Source: Oegoconia quadripuncta
Taxonomy: Eukaryota; Arthropoda; Insecta; Lepidoptera; Autostichidae
Assembly (NCBI GenBank): GCA_949316235.1
Contig: OX438741.1
Span: forward strand, 20,027,124-20,091,123
Length of the DNA stretch: 64,000 nt
Reading direction: 5' to 3'
The notes under the pieces were generated by a model. That model saw only the letters and a list, made by a program, of their open reading frames with translations. It had not been told where the DNA came from and did no database searches. Below, one piece after another: positions 10,606-22,084 of the stretch. Position numbers and translations under genes: made by a program. Positions within the stretch are counted from its first letter, which is position 1. Each line of letters starts with the position of its first letter.

Positions 10606-11060
10606 ACAGACCGCCGTTTTTAACCCCCGATGAAAATCGACGGATGTTATGTGTTTAACGGGGATGTATGTGTACAGTATTTGTCCGGACGTATCTCAAT
10701 AATGCATGGTCGGATTTGAGTGCCGTTTTTTTACTTAGCCACGTTTCATGACAACAACATTTAAGCAGTTTCAAAGATAGCTTATAACACAGTTTTTGGT
10801 GTATTTCGACGGTATCATAACTTTCGAGGGTTTAATAAATTTACAAATTTTTTATATTGAAGATTAAACACGGGTATAGGTTCTTAGTTATGTTCGTAGG
10901 TTCTTAGTTATGTTTGATAGAAATCGGTCATAAGCCGTTTCGAACATATTTAGCTGTTTATGCAAAATTTTGGTCTAGGTGTACCTAGACGATAATCATT
11001 TGTTCAATCAATGCTCTCGGGGGTTTTGTAAATTTTTAATTCATAGTTAATCTTTTAAAT
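10606..11060 (+). repeat. Dispersed 'ACCCCCGATGAAAA' repeat remnant
   Basis: It starts TTTAACCCCCGATGAAAATC and continues GGATGTATGTGTACAG ... CGGATTTGAGTGCC, a layout seen in a common lepidopteran non-coding repeat. A short relative starts at 31705 (AACCCCCGATAAAAAACGG). The boundary is approximate. Confidence 0.4.
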
Positions 11061-11289
11061 ACCTACTGAAAGTTTGTGTTGATCTATTTCGATACTGAAT
11101 CATATAAATTATAGTATTTTTAATAATATTTACTATTGTATCTACTTATTATTATTTATTGTAATTAATTTCATAATTACGAAATCATTTACGAAAAATG
11201 TTACCTCCAGGTGGATTATAGAAATAGCCGGATAATGTTCTGTAGCAGAATGTTATAAATGTCTAAAGTTATATCTTGCTTTGTACATA

Positions 11290-11405
11290 AATAAGGACTA
11301 CATAAGTCGCTGGATGCAGGCCGCTTCCAACCGGTTGCACTGGAAATCTATGGGTACTATGGGGAACATAGGCCATACTCAGAGGTCGACGGCTTGTGTC
11401 TGATA
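11290..11405 (+). pseudogene. RTE-like LINE C-terminal scrap
   Basis: TCGCTGGATGCAGGCCGCTT corresponds to the '(S)HWMQAA' codons also present at 22085-22365. The following bases decay from the 'ALEIYG' and 'NIGHTQ' frames. Confidence 0.45.
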
Positions 11406-12197
11406 TGATGAATCTAATATTTCTTAATTATTTTGTTTGGATATAAGCAATATTTTTTTGTTAGACAATTTTAAACTATAATTAATCCATCTTAATAATA
11501 TTAAATACAACTCATGTTTTATGAACATGTCAAACATCATTTATAAAGTTTTCATTTCATTAAATGATTAAAATACTTTTTTTTTAAATAACAAATAAAT
11601 CTTAATTTGACCTTAATTCTTAATTTGATCTTAATTCTATCGACTACTGAAAATGTTAGATTTGAATAAAATAAATAAAACTAAAACGCGACTACTAAAA
11701 ACAGTAATAGAAAATGATTTAGAAAAATTTCAAACACGTCTGATTTCTTAAAAAATAAATACGTTACCTATACGTGAGACATATTAGTAATTGTGTACAT
11801 ATTTTGAAAAAATCTTGAAAATAAAAGTTTATTTTTGCAAAGTCTTTTGCTGTGTGTGTTTGCGTATAGTTGTGTCAACTCATTATAGACAAGTTACAAT
11901 GGACATCTTTGTCAATGTCCCAAGTAAGGACAACGATTAACAACCGCCGGAAATTTTCGAGTGCTCATATGTACACTTCTAGCAAGGATTAACTAGTAAA
12001 ATAAAGAAATCTTAACTAAGGCTAAGGTCGGCTGGAATTCGATTTTCATCGATTTAAATTAAATTTTCAGCCACTAAAATTATATATAAATAAATAATAT
12101 TCACGACAGTCCTCGTGCCTGTGTTTAAGAAGAGGTTACAAGTGCACTATCTTTCTCAATCATTGGTATGAATGTGATTAGGCATTTATTACTTCAC
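11406..12197. other. No assignable feature
   Basis: Very AT-rich with no ORF longer than about 60 codons and no repeat recognised. Confidence 0.4.
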
Positions 12198-12422
12198 TAG
12201 CTTTCCGCCCGCGGCTTCGCCTGCTTGAAATAACTTTATCGCGGAAATTTGTTTATCCCGCAGGAACAACTCACTTTATCGGGATAAAAATATCCTATAT
12301 CTCTATCCAGGGTATATTATATCTATATACCAAATTCCATCCAAATCCGTTCATGCGTTTCGCCGTGATTAAGCAACAAACAAACTCTCAAACTTTCGCA
12401 TTTGTAATATTAGTTAGATTAA
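12198..12422 (+). repeat. 'CCCGCGGCTTCGCC' dispersed repeat
   Basis: Ordered blocks are CCGCCCGCGGCTTCGCCTGC, CCCGCAGGAACAACTCAC, ATCGGGATAAAAATATCC, CAAATTCCATCCAAATCC and TTCGCATTTGTAATATTAG. Inverted relatives are at 21243-21444 and 43103-43308, and a shorter direct one at 54838-55002. Confidence 0.75.
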
Positions 12423-12479
12423 CTGCGTATATAATTTTTTTGGTCCGCACGTTTTTTTTGTTCCCCCGCCCGTGTAACG

Positions 12480-12620
12480 TTTCTAACCTCTAACAGGATT
12501 TGCTGGAAGAGATCTCTTTAGAGATAAGCTCACCTTTGTACACATTTTCTGAAATGAATTGAAATTTTATTTGCAAGTTCATGGGTACATTATAGATGTT
12601 AAATATTATAAGGGTTCCAA
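12480..12620 (+). repeat. Retroelement 3' tail ('GGAAGAGATCTCT' type)
   Basis: GCTGGAAGAGATCTCTTTAG followed by AGATAAG and TTGTACA is a motif I associate with lepidopteran LINE/SINE 3' ends. A likely antisense relative lies at 36100-36390. Confidence 0.4.
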
Positions 12621-12904
12621 CATAATCTGCCAATTATGGCGTGCAAATATAACAAAATAATACAATTTAAATTAGAGAATTACAATTTTCTTTCGATTAC
12701 AATTCCAAAATTTCAGTAACAATTTTCAAAGCAATTACACATTACACAATAAATCATCAATCTGACTGTAATCTGTCCAGAACGCAGCCATAATTTAAAG
12801 AAAGAAAAAAGACAATATTAATTAACCCATCTCTTGACACAGCAGCAGCAGATTACACAGCCGAGAAACAAAAAAAAAGGAGACATGATGTTTGTAATTA
12901 TCAT

Positions 12905-13190
12905 AGCAAATTGGAGTCAAAAAGGTCTCCAACCAGGCATGCTGGTATCTGTGAAACCTCCAAATGACGCTTGGACGCAACTTAATGGAAACATGATCAA
13001 CTAGGTATAATTGGCTCAATAAGTAACCATACGGGGCAAATTTTCATGTTCGGTGGTAGCATGCTAAATGATAGTCTAGACAGGAGAGTCATTTTGGAGA
13101 ACTGCAGTTGGTACGAGTATATCTTAATAAAAAAAAACCACCCCTGTATGAATAACTATGACGCCGACTGTACAAGGTGCATGAAAGGAT
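12905..13190. repeat. Composite of two dispersed repeats
   Basis: 12905-12985, read on the minus strand (GTCATTTGGAGG ... GGAGACCTTTTTGACTCC), matches 48998-49120. 12990-13190 on the plus strand (ATTGGCTC ... GGTAGCATGC ... GTCATTTTGGAGAACTG ... ACTATGACGCCGACTGTAC) matches pieces at 26990-27090 and 27735-27870. Confidence 0.55.
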
Positions 13191-13271
13191 ATACTGTAGG
13201 TTAGACCCACTCACTAGTCTTATTGAGAGATAGAGAGTTTTATATACAGTCAAATTCAAGACCTCCAAGGA

Positions 13272-13424
13272 GGTTACATGTTCGTACCGCTTGTCAAAGA
13301 ATTGTCGGCGCGTCTCACGGAGGATTCTGGTGACCGAAGAGCGGGCGGCTTCTTAGCGCAAAGAATAAGTCTCGCTATTCTGCGCGCGAACGCTGCTTGC
13401 ACTTGGAAGATGCACTGGACTCAG
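13272..13424 (+). pseudogene. R2-like LINE polyprotein fragment
   Basis: Open frame encoding LVKELSARLTEDSGDRRAGG and then FLAQRISLAILRANAAC. The same block is on the minus strand at 55060-55210 (DLTARLIEASGDRRASGFLA, then QRISLAIQRGNAACPLG). The 'GDRRA..FLAQRIS.AIQRGNAA' pattern recurs in retroelement-type proteins from memory; the R2-like clade assignment is tentative. Confidence 0.5.
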
Positions 13425-14285
13425 TTTTTAGCAATTCAAAATTGCAGTCATAGTTCAAGTTGAGGTGTGGTCAGGAGTGGTGAAATGATACGACCATTCT
13501 CTAAGACGATGATTATATTGTCTGTCTCAAATTAACATGTGTTACAAATATAAAAGGATTACATTAGATCTAGGTATAGCTATGTATGTATACATACACA
13601 CAGTTCAAAGTTTGAATTTATATTAAAGTTTAAATTAAAAAAAAATCGAACATCTTTCAATTTCTAAAGAATAATATCTTTTGTTTTTGTGAAGAAGATC
13701 GCACTACCTAAGGTACGCCATACTTGTCTTAGATGCAAAGCTTATCGAAAAGAAAAGAATCCGACAAAAGAGTATGAATATCCGCCGGGCTAGCTACTGA
13801 TTAGGTTCCTGCTATTAAGACAAAAAATAATCCGGAAAAACTAATTAGTATTTCACAGAAACACTCTGAATATCATAACAGCCGACTACAATAATAATAC
13901 ATACAAACAAACACACTTTAAAGTTCAAATTAAATGTAATGCGGGCATATTAAGGCGTTATATTCATGAGCGAGTTTCACGCAGTTTCCATTGTCCTGCA
14001 AATGTAAGGCTGCTTTTAACGTAATTGTAGAAACGAATGATAGAGCAAGGCTTGGTAAAGATGAATATTTCTTCTCTTCTCATCTCTTCACGTGGGTGTC
14101 GGAAGAGGCACCTAAAGGATGGTGAGTATATAATATTTCCGTAAGCTAAACGTACGACCGTACCATCAGTAATTCATCAATAAAAGTTCTATGTTTAATC
14201 AACTGCCTTAAATCTTCACTTTTGGTGTACAGCCTCCTCTACCTGTTTTGTTTCCGTATATTGTGATATATTTCTTGTTTTTATT
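13425..14285. other. No assignable feature
   Basis: AT-rich, no gene-like ORF; some sequence may be a decayed LINE 3' UTR. Confidence 0.35.
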
Positions 14286-14396
14286 AATGTTGTTGTTGCT
14301 ATAGTGTGGTGTCAAATAAATATATGTCTATGCCTGTCTATGTCTATGTCTGTCTATGTCCATGCCCATGTCCATGTCTATGTCTAACTTGGAGAG
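14286..14396 (+). repeat. Retroelement 3' end with (TATGTC)n tail
   Basis: TTGTTGTTGCTATAGTGTGG then CAAATAAATATATG, followed by TCTATG/TCCATG hexamers. 43333-43400 carries the same core with a shorter tail. Confidence 0.6.
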
Positions 14397-14971
14397 TGTA
14401 TGGGCCATAATCCACTACATAGGCCCATTGAGGATTTTTGACAGACTAGTGGCCACCTGTTTGTGTTTTGCTTTGCTTTAGCTGCTTCTGCTACGATTTC
14501 GATAAACGACTGCCTTTAATTGAAAACAAGCGGTACTATTTAACGTGCTCTACAAAGCAAGGAAACAGTAGTGATCACCCATCCAAGACCTAACATCTGG
14601 CGAGACATTTAACATTGATGAATCATTAACGAATGGCCATATTTACACAGAAAAAATATGTCAATCAGATTGATCTACAAAAACAATAGACAAGAAATAT
14701 AGTGTATTTAAAGCAACAAACATCATCAACAGCCTTACACGTAATCCACCATATGTGGTCAAGTTGGAATAATTGGGTCAAACTAGTGGCTACCTGATAG
14801 TGTTTGTAAGCCGTCCCTGTAGACCACCAAATTGACTTAACGACTGCCTTCAATAACCGGGACAGATTATTTAAACCTTATTAAAAGGCCAATAATTCAA
14901 AGTCTGCCCAGACATTACTTAACTTTACTAATCGAAAACAAATAGTGAATGCGAATGCTCCACGAGTGCGT
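14397..14971. other. Unassigned, weak internal similarity
   Basis: GACTGCCTTTAATT (near 14510) and GACTGCCTTCAATA (near 14842) sit in loosely similar contexts, suggesting an old duplication. No coding signal. Confidence 0.3.
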
Positions 14972-15244
14972 CGGTAATAATAAATAAATAATAAATTTCT
15001 TTGCACATACACACAGCGCCATCTAGTTCCACACTAAGCAACTAGGCTTGTATTATGGATACCAGATGGTTGATAAACTACACAAATACATTTTTTTTTT
15101 GTAAATAAATACATAAATAAATGAAAAACATCCATAACTCGAGAACACAGGTCTGTATTCATCATACAAACATATGCCCCTAGCGGATTCGAACCCGCGA
15201 CCCTTTGGGTTTTAACTTTTAACCACTACGCCAAACAGGTCGTC
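14972..15244 (-). repeat. SINE group A
   Basis: Nearly full length on the minus strand: head GACGACCTGTTTGGCGTAGT, box B GGTTCGAATCC, body and AATAAATA-type tail. The group's GCGCTGTGTGTATGTGC block is intact. Confidence 0.85.
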
Positions 15245-15887
15245 ACAAGATAAGAGACAATACAGTACAATACAAATACACTTAATTGCACAACAGACAT
15301 TTTTTCGACGTTTAATTTTTATCGTGAATACTCCGCCTTACCTGTGAAAGTATAAAATACTATAGGTAGTAAAGCGCAGGTGTGAGTCGATTACATTTGA
15401 CGTAAAATATAACAGTTGCCGGGAGTTTTGCAAAACAGAAATTAACTAAAGTCGACAGAGACTGTTAATTTAATTATACTGGGGAGAGAATTTTTGTACA
15501 AAACACTTTTGCTTTGTATGTTTTTTGGGGTTCAGTGTGAACCGTGCTGGAGCATGGTTTTAGATGCTTTCTCACTAGAGTCACATTAAGGCTTGTCCTC
15601 CATAAAATATTGTAAGTCAGAATAACACTGTAATCAATTTTTAAGTTAACTCCGACACATTACTCTGGCATTTTTTGCCTGAAAAAACTACTAATAATTA
15701 TCAACAATACGAGTATAAGAGGACTTATGTGGTTTTTCCCAAGTTTCATTTTACAAATACAAATACACTTTATTCTGATTTCTATCTAAATTGATCGCTA
15801 TTTAGTGCTTTTATACCGCTTTCCAAATCTACGTAATACCGGAAGACGTCACGATGTTGCAGTCAGACAGAAAAATCGGACACTTTT
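15245..15887. other. No assignable feature
   Basis: Unique-looking AT-rich DNA; the ACAAATACACTTTATTCTG piece near 15758 resembles a retroelement tail. Confidence 0.3.
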
Positions 15888-16152
15888 AAAATGGCCATTT
15901 CCGGAACGGAATTCCAGGGTCCCTGCGCGCGGAGCTTGCTGAGCCGCACTCCGGCTTCCCACTGCACGCCCCCACCTACTGCCCTGACTGCCGGCGAAAA
16001 CTACCGTCGCCGTCTGCTGCCACCACCTGCGGAGCTACCCGAGGAGAGTGGTATTTCGCGAGACGGCATAATTCACCAAGCTCGGGTCTATTTTCTGCCA
16101 ACGCGTAGCTTAAATTCCGGACTTAATTAACCCTATTCTATTCTATTCTATT
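15888..16152 (+). repeat. GC-rich retroelement 3' end with (CTATT)n tail
   Basis: 15891-16100 is much richer in G+C than its surroundings and ends at AACCCTATTCTATTCTATTC. The 79-aa plus-strand ORF across it has low-complexity Pro/Arg content and no known domain. The abrupt simple-repeat tail suggests target-primed retrotransposition. Confidence 0.4.
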
Positions 16153-16215
16153 AAGAGCCCATAGTGTCCCACTGCTGGGCAAAGGCCTCCCTCATCTGTT
16201 TCCAATCGTTTTTGT
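16153..16215 (-). repeat. LINE 3' tail
   Basis: The minus strand reads GCCTTTGCCCAGCAGTGGGA then CACTATGGGCTC, the 'cagcagtgggatgt' class also seen in direct orientation at 55985-56135. Confidence 0.5.
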
Positions 16216-17600
16216 TCTTGGCCTACCTGTTTATTAACCCTACTTAACCTAAATTAAAATCAATCGTTAAAATTTCTCATAGTTTCTTTTTCCTCTTAAT
16301 TCTATTTTGCGACGTAACTAAAAGCGTCACAATGGCGTTTAATATATAATAGCGTTTCAGAAAAGTGGTAAGAATAGAATTATTTTACAGAACTGAAGAA
16401 AAATGTCGAAAAGTTACCCATATTTTTTCCAGTTGTAAAACCATATTTTTACCGAAACAATATAAACATTTAATTTTATAAACTTTCCTACATAATAATA
16501 TTCAATGATTTGGTTAAAAATAATAATGCATCACTTTCGGGGCTAACCTCAGTCGGGTTCGCCGCTCCGCCGTACATTCAAATTTAAATTACGTTTTAAA
16601 TTAGCTTATAACTCATGAAAATATTTGAGCAATAATAAAATTAGAAAAACAAATAAATAACTTATTTTGAATAAATGATGCCATGGATTTAAAGCAAATT
16701 TATTTGAATTTAGAATTCCTCGCAAACAAACGCGTTCAAAAGAGGCCAGTTTGGAAAAATTGCACGATGAAAAATTCTATATGCGTGCAACTTAAATATT
16801 TTGGTTAGCTTAGCATGGAAATTTTTTGAAAATGTTGATGTTCCTTTTGCGTTGTATAATGCCTTATTCCAAATAATGTAAACAATGTACAGATAATAAT
16901 AATGATTTAAAAATCAAATCCACGTTGGTTTATTTGTAATTAAGTGCAATTTTTAAGTTGCCAATCTACTCGATCCTTAAGTTTTATGAATTCCTATAAA
17001 AAACTTAACCCCTTGTTACCACTTCATGAGTAAAATTCCAAATAAAGAGAAACACATGTGTATTCATTTTCATTTTCAGCAGAAAGTTTACTCACTAATT
17101 TTGAGTTTCTGACTTCAGCGGTAGGTACCCAAAGTGTCTTAAAAATAAACCTCCTTTAAAATCCTTTCTGATGGTTACGGTATAAAAGCAAATCACTGTC
17201 AAAGTTATTAAATTTCAGAGATTTGTGCAATTTTTTTTTCATTTTGTTGTAACTACCGCCAATGTTTCTTTGAATTACTTACTTGCTATGTAATGTAACA
17301 TCCAACTTAAGGCGGGGATTACATTACAGAACCCGTGGCAACTAACTTGGTATTTTTTATCTGTGGAGAGCTTTGTCAACGTGTACCGAATTCAGGAAAA
17401 ATGAACAAAAAGTTTCACTAAGCCCACACCCGAAGCTCTCTTTCAAATCTTTGTCCATTTGGAAGGGACCATTACTGTTAGCTATCACTATACTATGTCC
17501 AGGAGAATCTCTAAAAATATGTTCAGATTCTTATCAATCTGTGATATGTCATAATTTTTAGACAGCTTTATTTTCTATGTCGGATTATTCTTTAACCTGT
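16216..17600. other. No assignable feature
   Basis: Long AT-rich stretch. The minus strand at 17370-17530 is open (RDSPGHSIVIANSNG) but unrecognised. Confidence 0.35.
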
Positions 17601-17604
17601 AGGC

Positions 17605-17680
17605 GAACGCCGACACCGATCGGTGTCCAAAATACTTTTATACCTTCAACACTCGCGAACACCGATCGGTGTCGGCGGTA
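17605..17680. other. Paired ACACCGATCGGTGT palindromes
   Basis: A perfect 16-base palindrome, GACACCGATCGGTGTC, lies at 17612-17627. A second copy of its core (ACACCGATCGGTGT) lies 31 bases downstream within AACACCGATCGGTGTCGG. The flanks are themselves inverted (GCGAACGCCGACACC against GGTGTCGGCGG). This may be a transposon end or a protein-binding site. Confidence 0.8.
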
Positions 17681-18346
17681 CACCCGACTTTCAACTCTCA
17701 ATTGTAATGATTATAGAGTTCCAATTCCTTTGGACTGTGTTTGAACTTGTTCTCTATTAAATTCCGCATCCAATAATGTGCGCCATGTCATGTTAGCTAT
17801 GATATTTAGTCTGTATTTGCGAAAATATTTTTTTTCTCTGTGGGTGGGAGTGTAGGCATAGAATTCCAACTACTGTTTTTTATTAGAACAGGCTTAGGAA
17901 CCTGGCAATAGAGCTTCCAATTCTCATAACAATTTGTTGAATTACCCGTTTTTTTAAGAAAAACATGAAATAAATCTGTACTTTCCGTAAAAATACCAAT
18001 TATATCGTGGATATAGGTATACCTACATATTACAACTCGTAACATTTTTCTGATTTTTTGTATTATAGCTGTAGTAGTGTTCATTCATTATATCCATAGA
18101 TAATATATTCCCGTAGCTATAGCTTTTCACAGATTACAAATACACCCAGTAGAAGAGTATCTATAAACGTTTTTAACACCGCAGGTATTTTCGAAAATTT
18201 GACAGGCGCGCCGAGATACTTGACCCGCGGAATTATAAAAATTATAAGAAAGAGAGGACACAGAGGTTAAAAGCAGATGTAGAAACTACGAGTACCTATC
18301 GTCACCATAAAGAGTTATGATTTAAAAGTAGTCAGGGAATGTAAAA

Positions 18347-18589
18347 CGAACTGCGATGCGACTAAGGCCGCTCTACAAAATTGTTATAGAGACAAAATAT
18401 ATCAATTTATTTTATTATATAATTTCCAGTCCAATATATAATAAATATCGCTAGAAATTATATATTATTCGTATATAATTTTAATACGTATTGGATAAAA
18501 TTATCACTGGACATTATATAATTAAATAAATTGATATATTTTGACTCTATAACAATTTCGTAGAGCGGCCCTAGTCGCACCACAGTTCG
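18347..18589. mobile_element. Palindromic MITE, about 243 bp
   Basis: The left arm CGAACTGCGATGCGACTAAG, GCCGCTCTACAAAATTG, AAAATATATCAATTTATTT is mirrored by the right arm ending ACAGTTCG. The arms are about 90 bp with a few mismatches around an AT-rich centre. No ORF. Confidence 0.8.
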
Positions 18590-18604
18590 CAGTAGGAAGG
18601 ATAA

Positions 18605-18642
18605 ATTAGTGATTTTATCCAATAGGATAAAATTATCACTGG
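18605..18642. other. Short inverted repeat beside the MITE
   Basis: GTGATTTTATCC and GGATAAAATTATCAC face each other across AATA. The right half copies a stretch inside the adjacent MITE (near 18493), so a piece was probably duplicated locally. Confidence 0.6.
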
Positions 18643-18649
18643 AAATTAT

Positions 18650-19189
18650 TAAAATGAGTGACATTACTGCTCATTCACAAGTAGGTGTAGTATTACAATG
18701 TGTCTGTCATATTATATTGCATAATTAGACTGAATATCGCCAAGCGTTCCATGTCCTCATTTTCTTATCATCTAAATAGCAATTTTATAATAGTCTTTGA
18801 TAAATAATGTCTGTTTCATGATACTTAGGTCCATATTAATTAATCGATCTTTTTTGATACTGTTTTAATATGTAACAGATTCTCAAGCGTCTCTTAATCA
18901 ACCTTCCAGTACTCGGATAAATGTTTTGTGCCCGCATATTGTGAGGAAAGTATGGGACCCTGTACTGCGAGTGGCCCGACATGCACTTGGCCGGTTTTTA
19001 TTAAAAGAATGAACTAAAGTAAATAAGGTTAAATTAATCGCGAAATACTGTGAATATATTTGAGGTTATCTTTGTCTGAGGTAGATATAAAATAAGTACC
19101 TATATAAAAATTCACAAATAGGTATTACAAGGATAAGTTAGGTAGGTACTGTCATCAAAATATGATCTTTTAATTATTTATTAAACAAC
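18650..19189. other. No assignable feature
   Basis: AT-rich; no ORF or repeat recognised. Confidence 0.35.
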
Positions 19190-19428
19190 GACGACCGCTT
19201 GGTGTAGTGGATAGTGACCCAGTCAGCGAAACCAACGGTTGCGGGTTCAAATCCCGCGAGGGGTAAATGTTTTTGTGATGAATACGAACATATATTCCCT
19301 AGGCATAAATGTTTATATAAATATTTATGTATGTCAGTCCGTTAACTAGCATCCATAGCACAAGCTTTGCTTAGTTTGCGACTAGATGATTGGTGTAAGT
19401 GTCCGAAATATTTATTATTATTAAGGAT
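19190..19428 (+). repeat. SINE group B
   Basis: Head GACGACCGCTTGGTGTAGTG, box B GGTTCAAATCCC, then a body shared in part with group A (GATGAATACGAACAT ... GTTTATATAAATATTTATG) and the GACTAGATGATTGGTGTAAG end. Tail ATTATTATT. Confidence 0.85.
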
Positions 19429-19884
19429 ACAAACTGTCGTTCACAATAAATCCTGCAGCGGGATGTTTTCGACTGCTAAGGGCGTGTTATTAGACACATG
19501 TAGCTATACCATGTATTTCACATCAAATGAATTCTTAGTAATCTTGATACGCTTAACATCCCTAACAGCTGGTGTTTTCAGCTTAGATACCTAACTTGAG
19601 ACGCCACATATGTGTCTGTCATAAATTCCGCGAATGTGACATAAAGCAGCGTAGTCCTGTATAATGTTCACGACAAGGTAAAATAACGTACGTAATTCTT
19701 TAATGGTAACTGGAATTAAGTCATTATATAACAGATACTTTACAAAAATCATTACGTTTGTAATTGTGAGGTTAGTGTACATAAATAATTGGCCAACTCG
19801 TGTGTTCTCGTGTGTACCATAAAAGGCTACACCAAAAACTTAAACGTACGTGATGCTAGAATTCCCATAGTGGAATTCAGCTAT

Positions 19885-20705
19885 TATAACAATGTGTGCC
19901 ACTGCCACTATAGTTTCACAGTTATTCATTATTTTAAGTGAGCGTTCTGGCGTCACGTGGAATCCTCATTCTCATTTGCCTATTATTAAATTAAAAATAT
20001 GCGTAAATAGGGAAACCGAAATATACAAATCCCTTAAATAACGCTTCAAAAACAAGTTATTTAGATATCTTTCTGAAAAGGGGCAGCGCAGAAGACGGAC
20101 TTTGTCGACCGCACTTTTGCTCTACGACAAAATTGTCCGATTTGGATTTTTTTTGGCCAACAAAAAGTCCATCATCTATGTTGCCCCTTTCACAAAGACA
20201 TCTAAATAATTTGGTAGTATGATATTATCAGTTCAATGTAGAGACACTATTTCATTGTCCATAATGTTTATCAGAAGGTAATTGTGTGTAGGGTGCCTTA
20301 GGGGTGTGGAAATCAAACGTAGGTACACTTTTCAACCACCGTATATTGGAGTAAACGACGATTACGGTTACATATGGGTTATCTATATACGTACACTGAT
20401 ATTGTTACTTGCGACACATACGGAGTCCCGGAGACGACTGTGGCCACGGGGGCTTCGTATGTAGAAATTGCAAACCATGCATTACACGTACAGGCATGTA
20501 AGTATACATGTGGGTGTGCTCCCACAATAACTTCGTTGTTTTTGAAGCACTGTTTATGGGAGTTGTATATTTCGGTGGCAATACTTATTCACAATTTTTT
20601 GGGATAAAATTTATAATCACAGGCATAACAGTCTGCATAGGAGAATGAGGATTCTAGCAATATGTGACGCCAGAATGCCATTATAGAAGGGTTCCTATAG
20701 TGATA
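19885..20705. mobile_element. Element bounded by inverted 'TTCTGGCGTCAC' ends
   Basis: TTCTGGCGTCACGTGGAATC (near 19944) is met in inverse orientation by GATTCTAGCAATATGTGACG / CCAGAATGCC (20652-20682). A single direct copy lies at 60705-60850. An 800-bp unit with terminal inverted repeats of roughly 50-100 bp is the simplest reading, though two independent inverted copies are possible. It contains the smaller MITE at 20057-20210. Confidence 0.45.
20057..20210. mobile_element. Hairpin MITE, 154 bp
   Basis: TTATTTAGATATCTTTCTGA then AAAGGGGCAGC is mirrored by GTTGCCCCTTTCACAAAGAC then ATCTAAATAA. Arms are about 30 bp with three or four mismatches. Confidence 0.7.
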
Positions 20706-20904
20706 GGAGACTGTGCCCCACTAGTGAAGATAGCTGTTGATAGAGGAACATAATGATCGAAGTTTTTTTTTAAGATTAACTAGATACGCGTTTGATCACA
20801 CATCTTAATTGGTTTATTTGTATATTCGTATTAAAGGACTCTATTGGGACTAGAGCCTAAATAAATTTAAAGTAAACATTATCCTCAAGAGTAGGGTCAA
20901 TTAC

Positions 20905-20975
20905 TCTCTACTATCGGTGACGATGTGGTCACTACCCATCAGGTGAGATTGTGGTCAAACGCGTAAACAAATACC
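20905..20975 (+). repeat. Jockey/CR1-like LINE 3' tail
   Basis: GTGACGATGTGGTCACTACC, CATCAGGTGAGATTGTGGTC, AAACGCGTA: the non-coding end that follows the ORF tail in the copies at 30155 and 60880. Confidence 0.6.
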
Positions 20976-21242
20976 TATCTTTGAGTGTCGAATATCTTCA
21001 ACTACAGTATTTATTATCTAATAAATTAGTGATAAATATTAATTCTATTAAAATAATTAAAGTAAGTAAAAAAACTAGCCTCAAGTCCATAGGGAAATAT
21101 TCTTGGGCTAGAGTATTGGCCAGCTCTAAGTAACCAGGCATTTAAATACTTCTTAACTCTTCAGATAACTTTCGTAGGCATCTTACAGTTAAGATTTTTT
21201 AAAATAATGTGTTAATCTACCTAAGATTAATGCAAAAGTATT

Positions 21243-21444
21243 TATTTGATGGTCAATCACAACGAAACGGGTGACAGGATTTGGATGAAAGTTAGTACAT
21301 AGGTAGAATACAACCTGGATTAAGATATTGGATATTTTATATCCCGATAAAATCAGTAGTTCCCGCGGTATAAATAAATTAATTGAACATATTCGCGATA
21401 AAGTTATTCTACGCAGGCGAAGCCGCGGGAGGCAAAGCTAGTGG
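21243..21444 (-). repeat. 'CCCGCGGCTTCGCC' dispersed repeat, inverted
   Basis: The minus strand carries CTAGCTTTGCC, CCGCGGCTTCGCCTGCG, TCGCGAATATG, TATCGGGATATAAAATATCC and CATCCAAATCCTGTC in the family order. Confidence 0.7.
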
Positions 21445-21841
21445 ATATATAAACTAAAAAGATGAGAACTTGAGCACCTGTGCTACACGGTCGCAGTACA
21501 ATGGCGCAAACCGGTGATCTCCACTAGAGTCTATATGTTTCTGCTGAGGCGACAGCGGAACGGGCTCTAATACATTAAATTTGCGTACAGCATTTCAATT
21601 ACTGCAACGTGAAAATGATTAAAATCTCTTTGAATACGAACTGTGCAGGCAACATGAGGTTTATGTATTTTATTTGGTACTTGGCTAGCACCTAGCACCC
21701 GTTTGTATTATGCTTGTTCACAAACTTCTTTGGCACAGAACAAATAAACAAGCTTAGTACGAATCAAAGACAAATATATTGGGTCTGTGGTGCGAATGCA
21801 ATGAGAGCTTCGTTATTATTTATTATAAGCCTTCAATTAAC

Positions 21842-21912
21842 ACCTTCGGCCTTATATTCACTTAACATCAGGTATGATTGAGGTCATGCTAACCCGTGCA
21901 TAAAAAAAGCAC
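21842..21912 (+). repeat. SINE group C 3' fragment
   Basis: CTTAACATCAGGTATGATTG, AGGTCATGCTAACC, GTGCATAAAAAAA: only the last 70 bases. Confidence 0.6.
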
Positions 21913-22084
21913 TTTTATATAAAAAAAAAACTGTACATGGTACCGCAAATTTTTTCACCTGCACTTTATTTCTAATGTACATGATTTTGTTTATAATTTT
22001 CTTAGCTGAATTTTTAGAGATTTGCCTTTTTTCTGGTCCGGTCCGTTCTAATTAATGTGTGGTATGAATGATGTCTGCTCGGCC

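Noticed and set aside
17806..18084. 92-codon minus-strand ORF near the twin palindromes, with a neighbouring open patch at 17370-17530, considered as a decayed transposase
   Set aside because: No catalytic motif or family signature could be identified; kept only as unassigned sequence.
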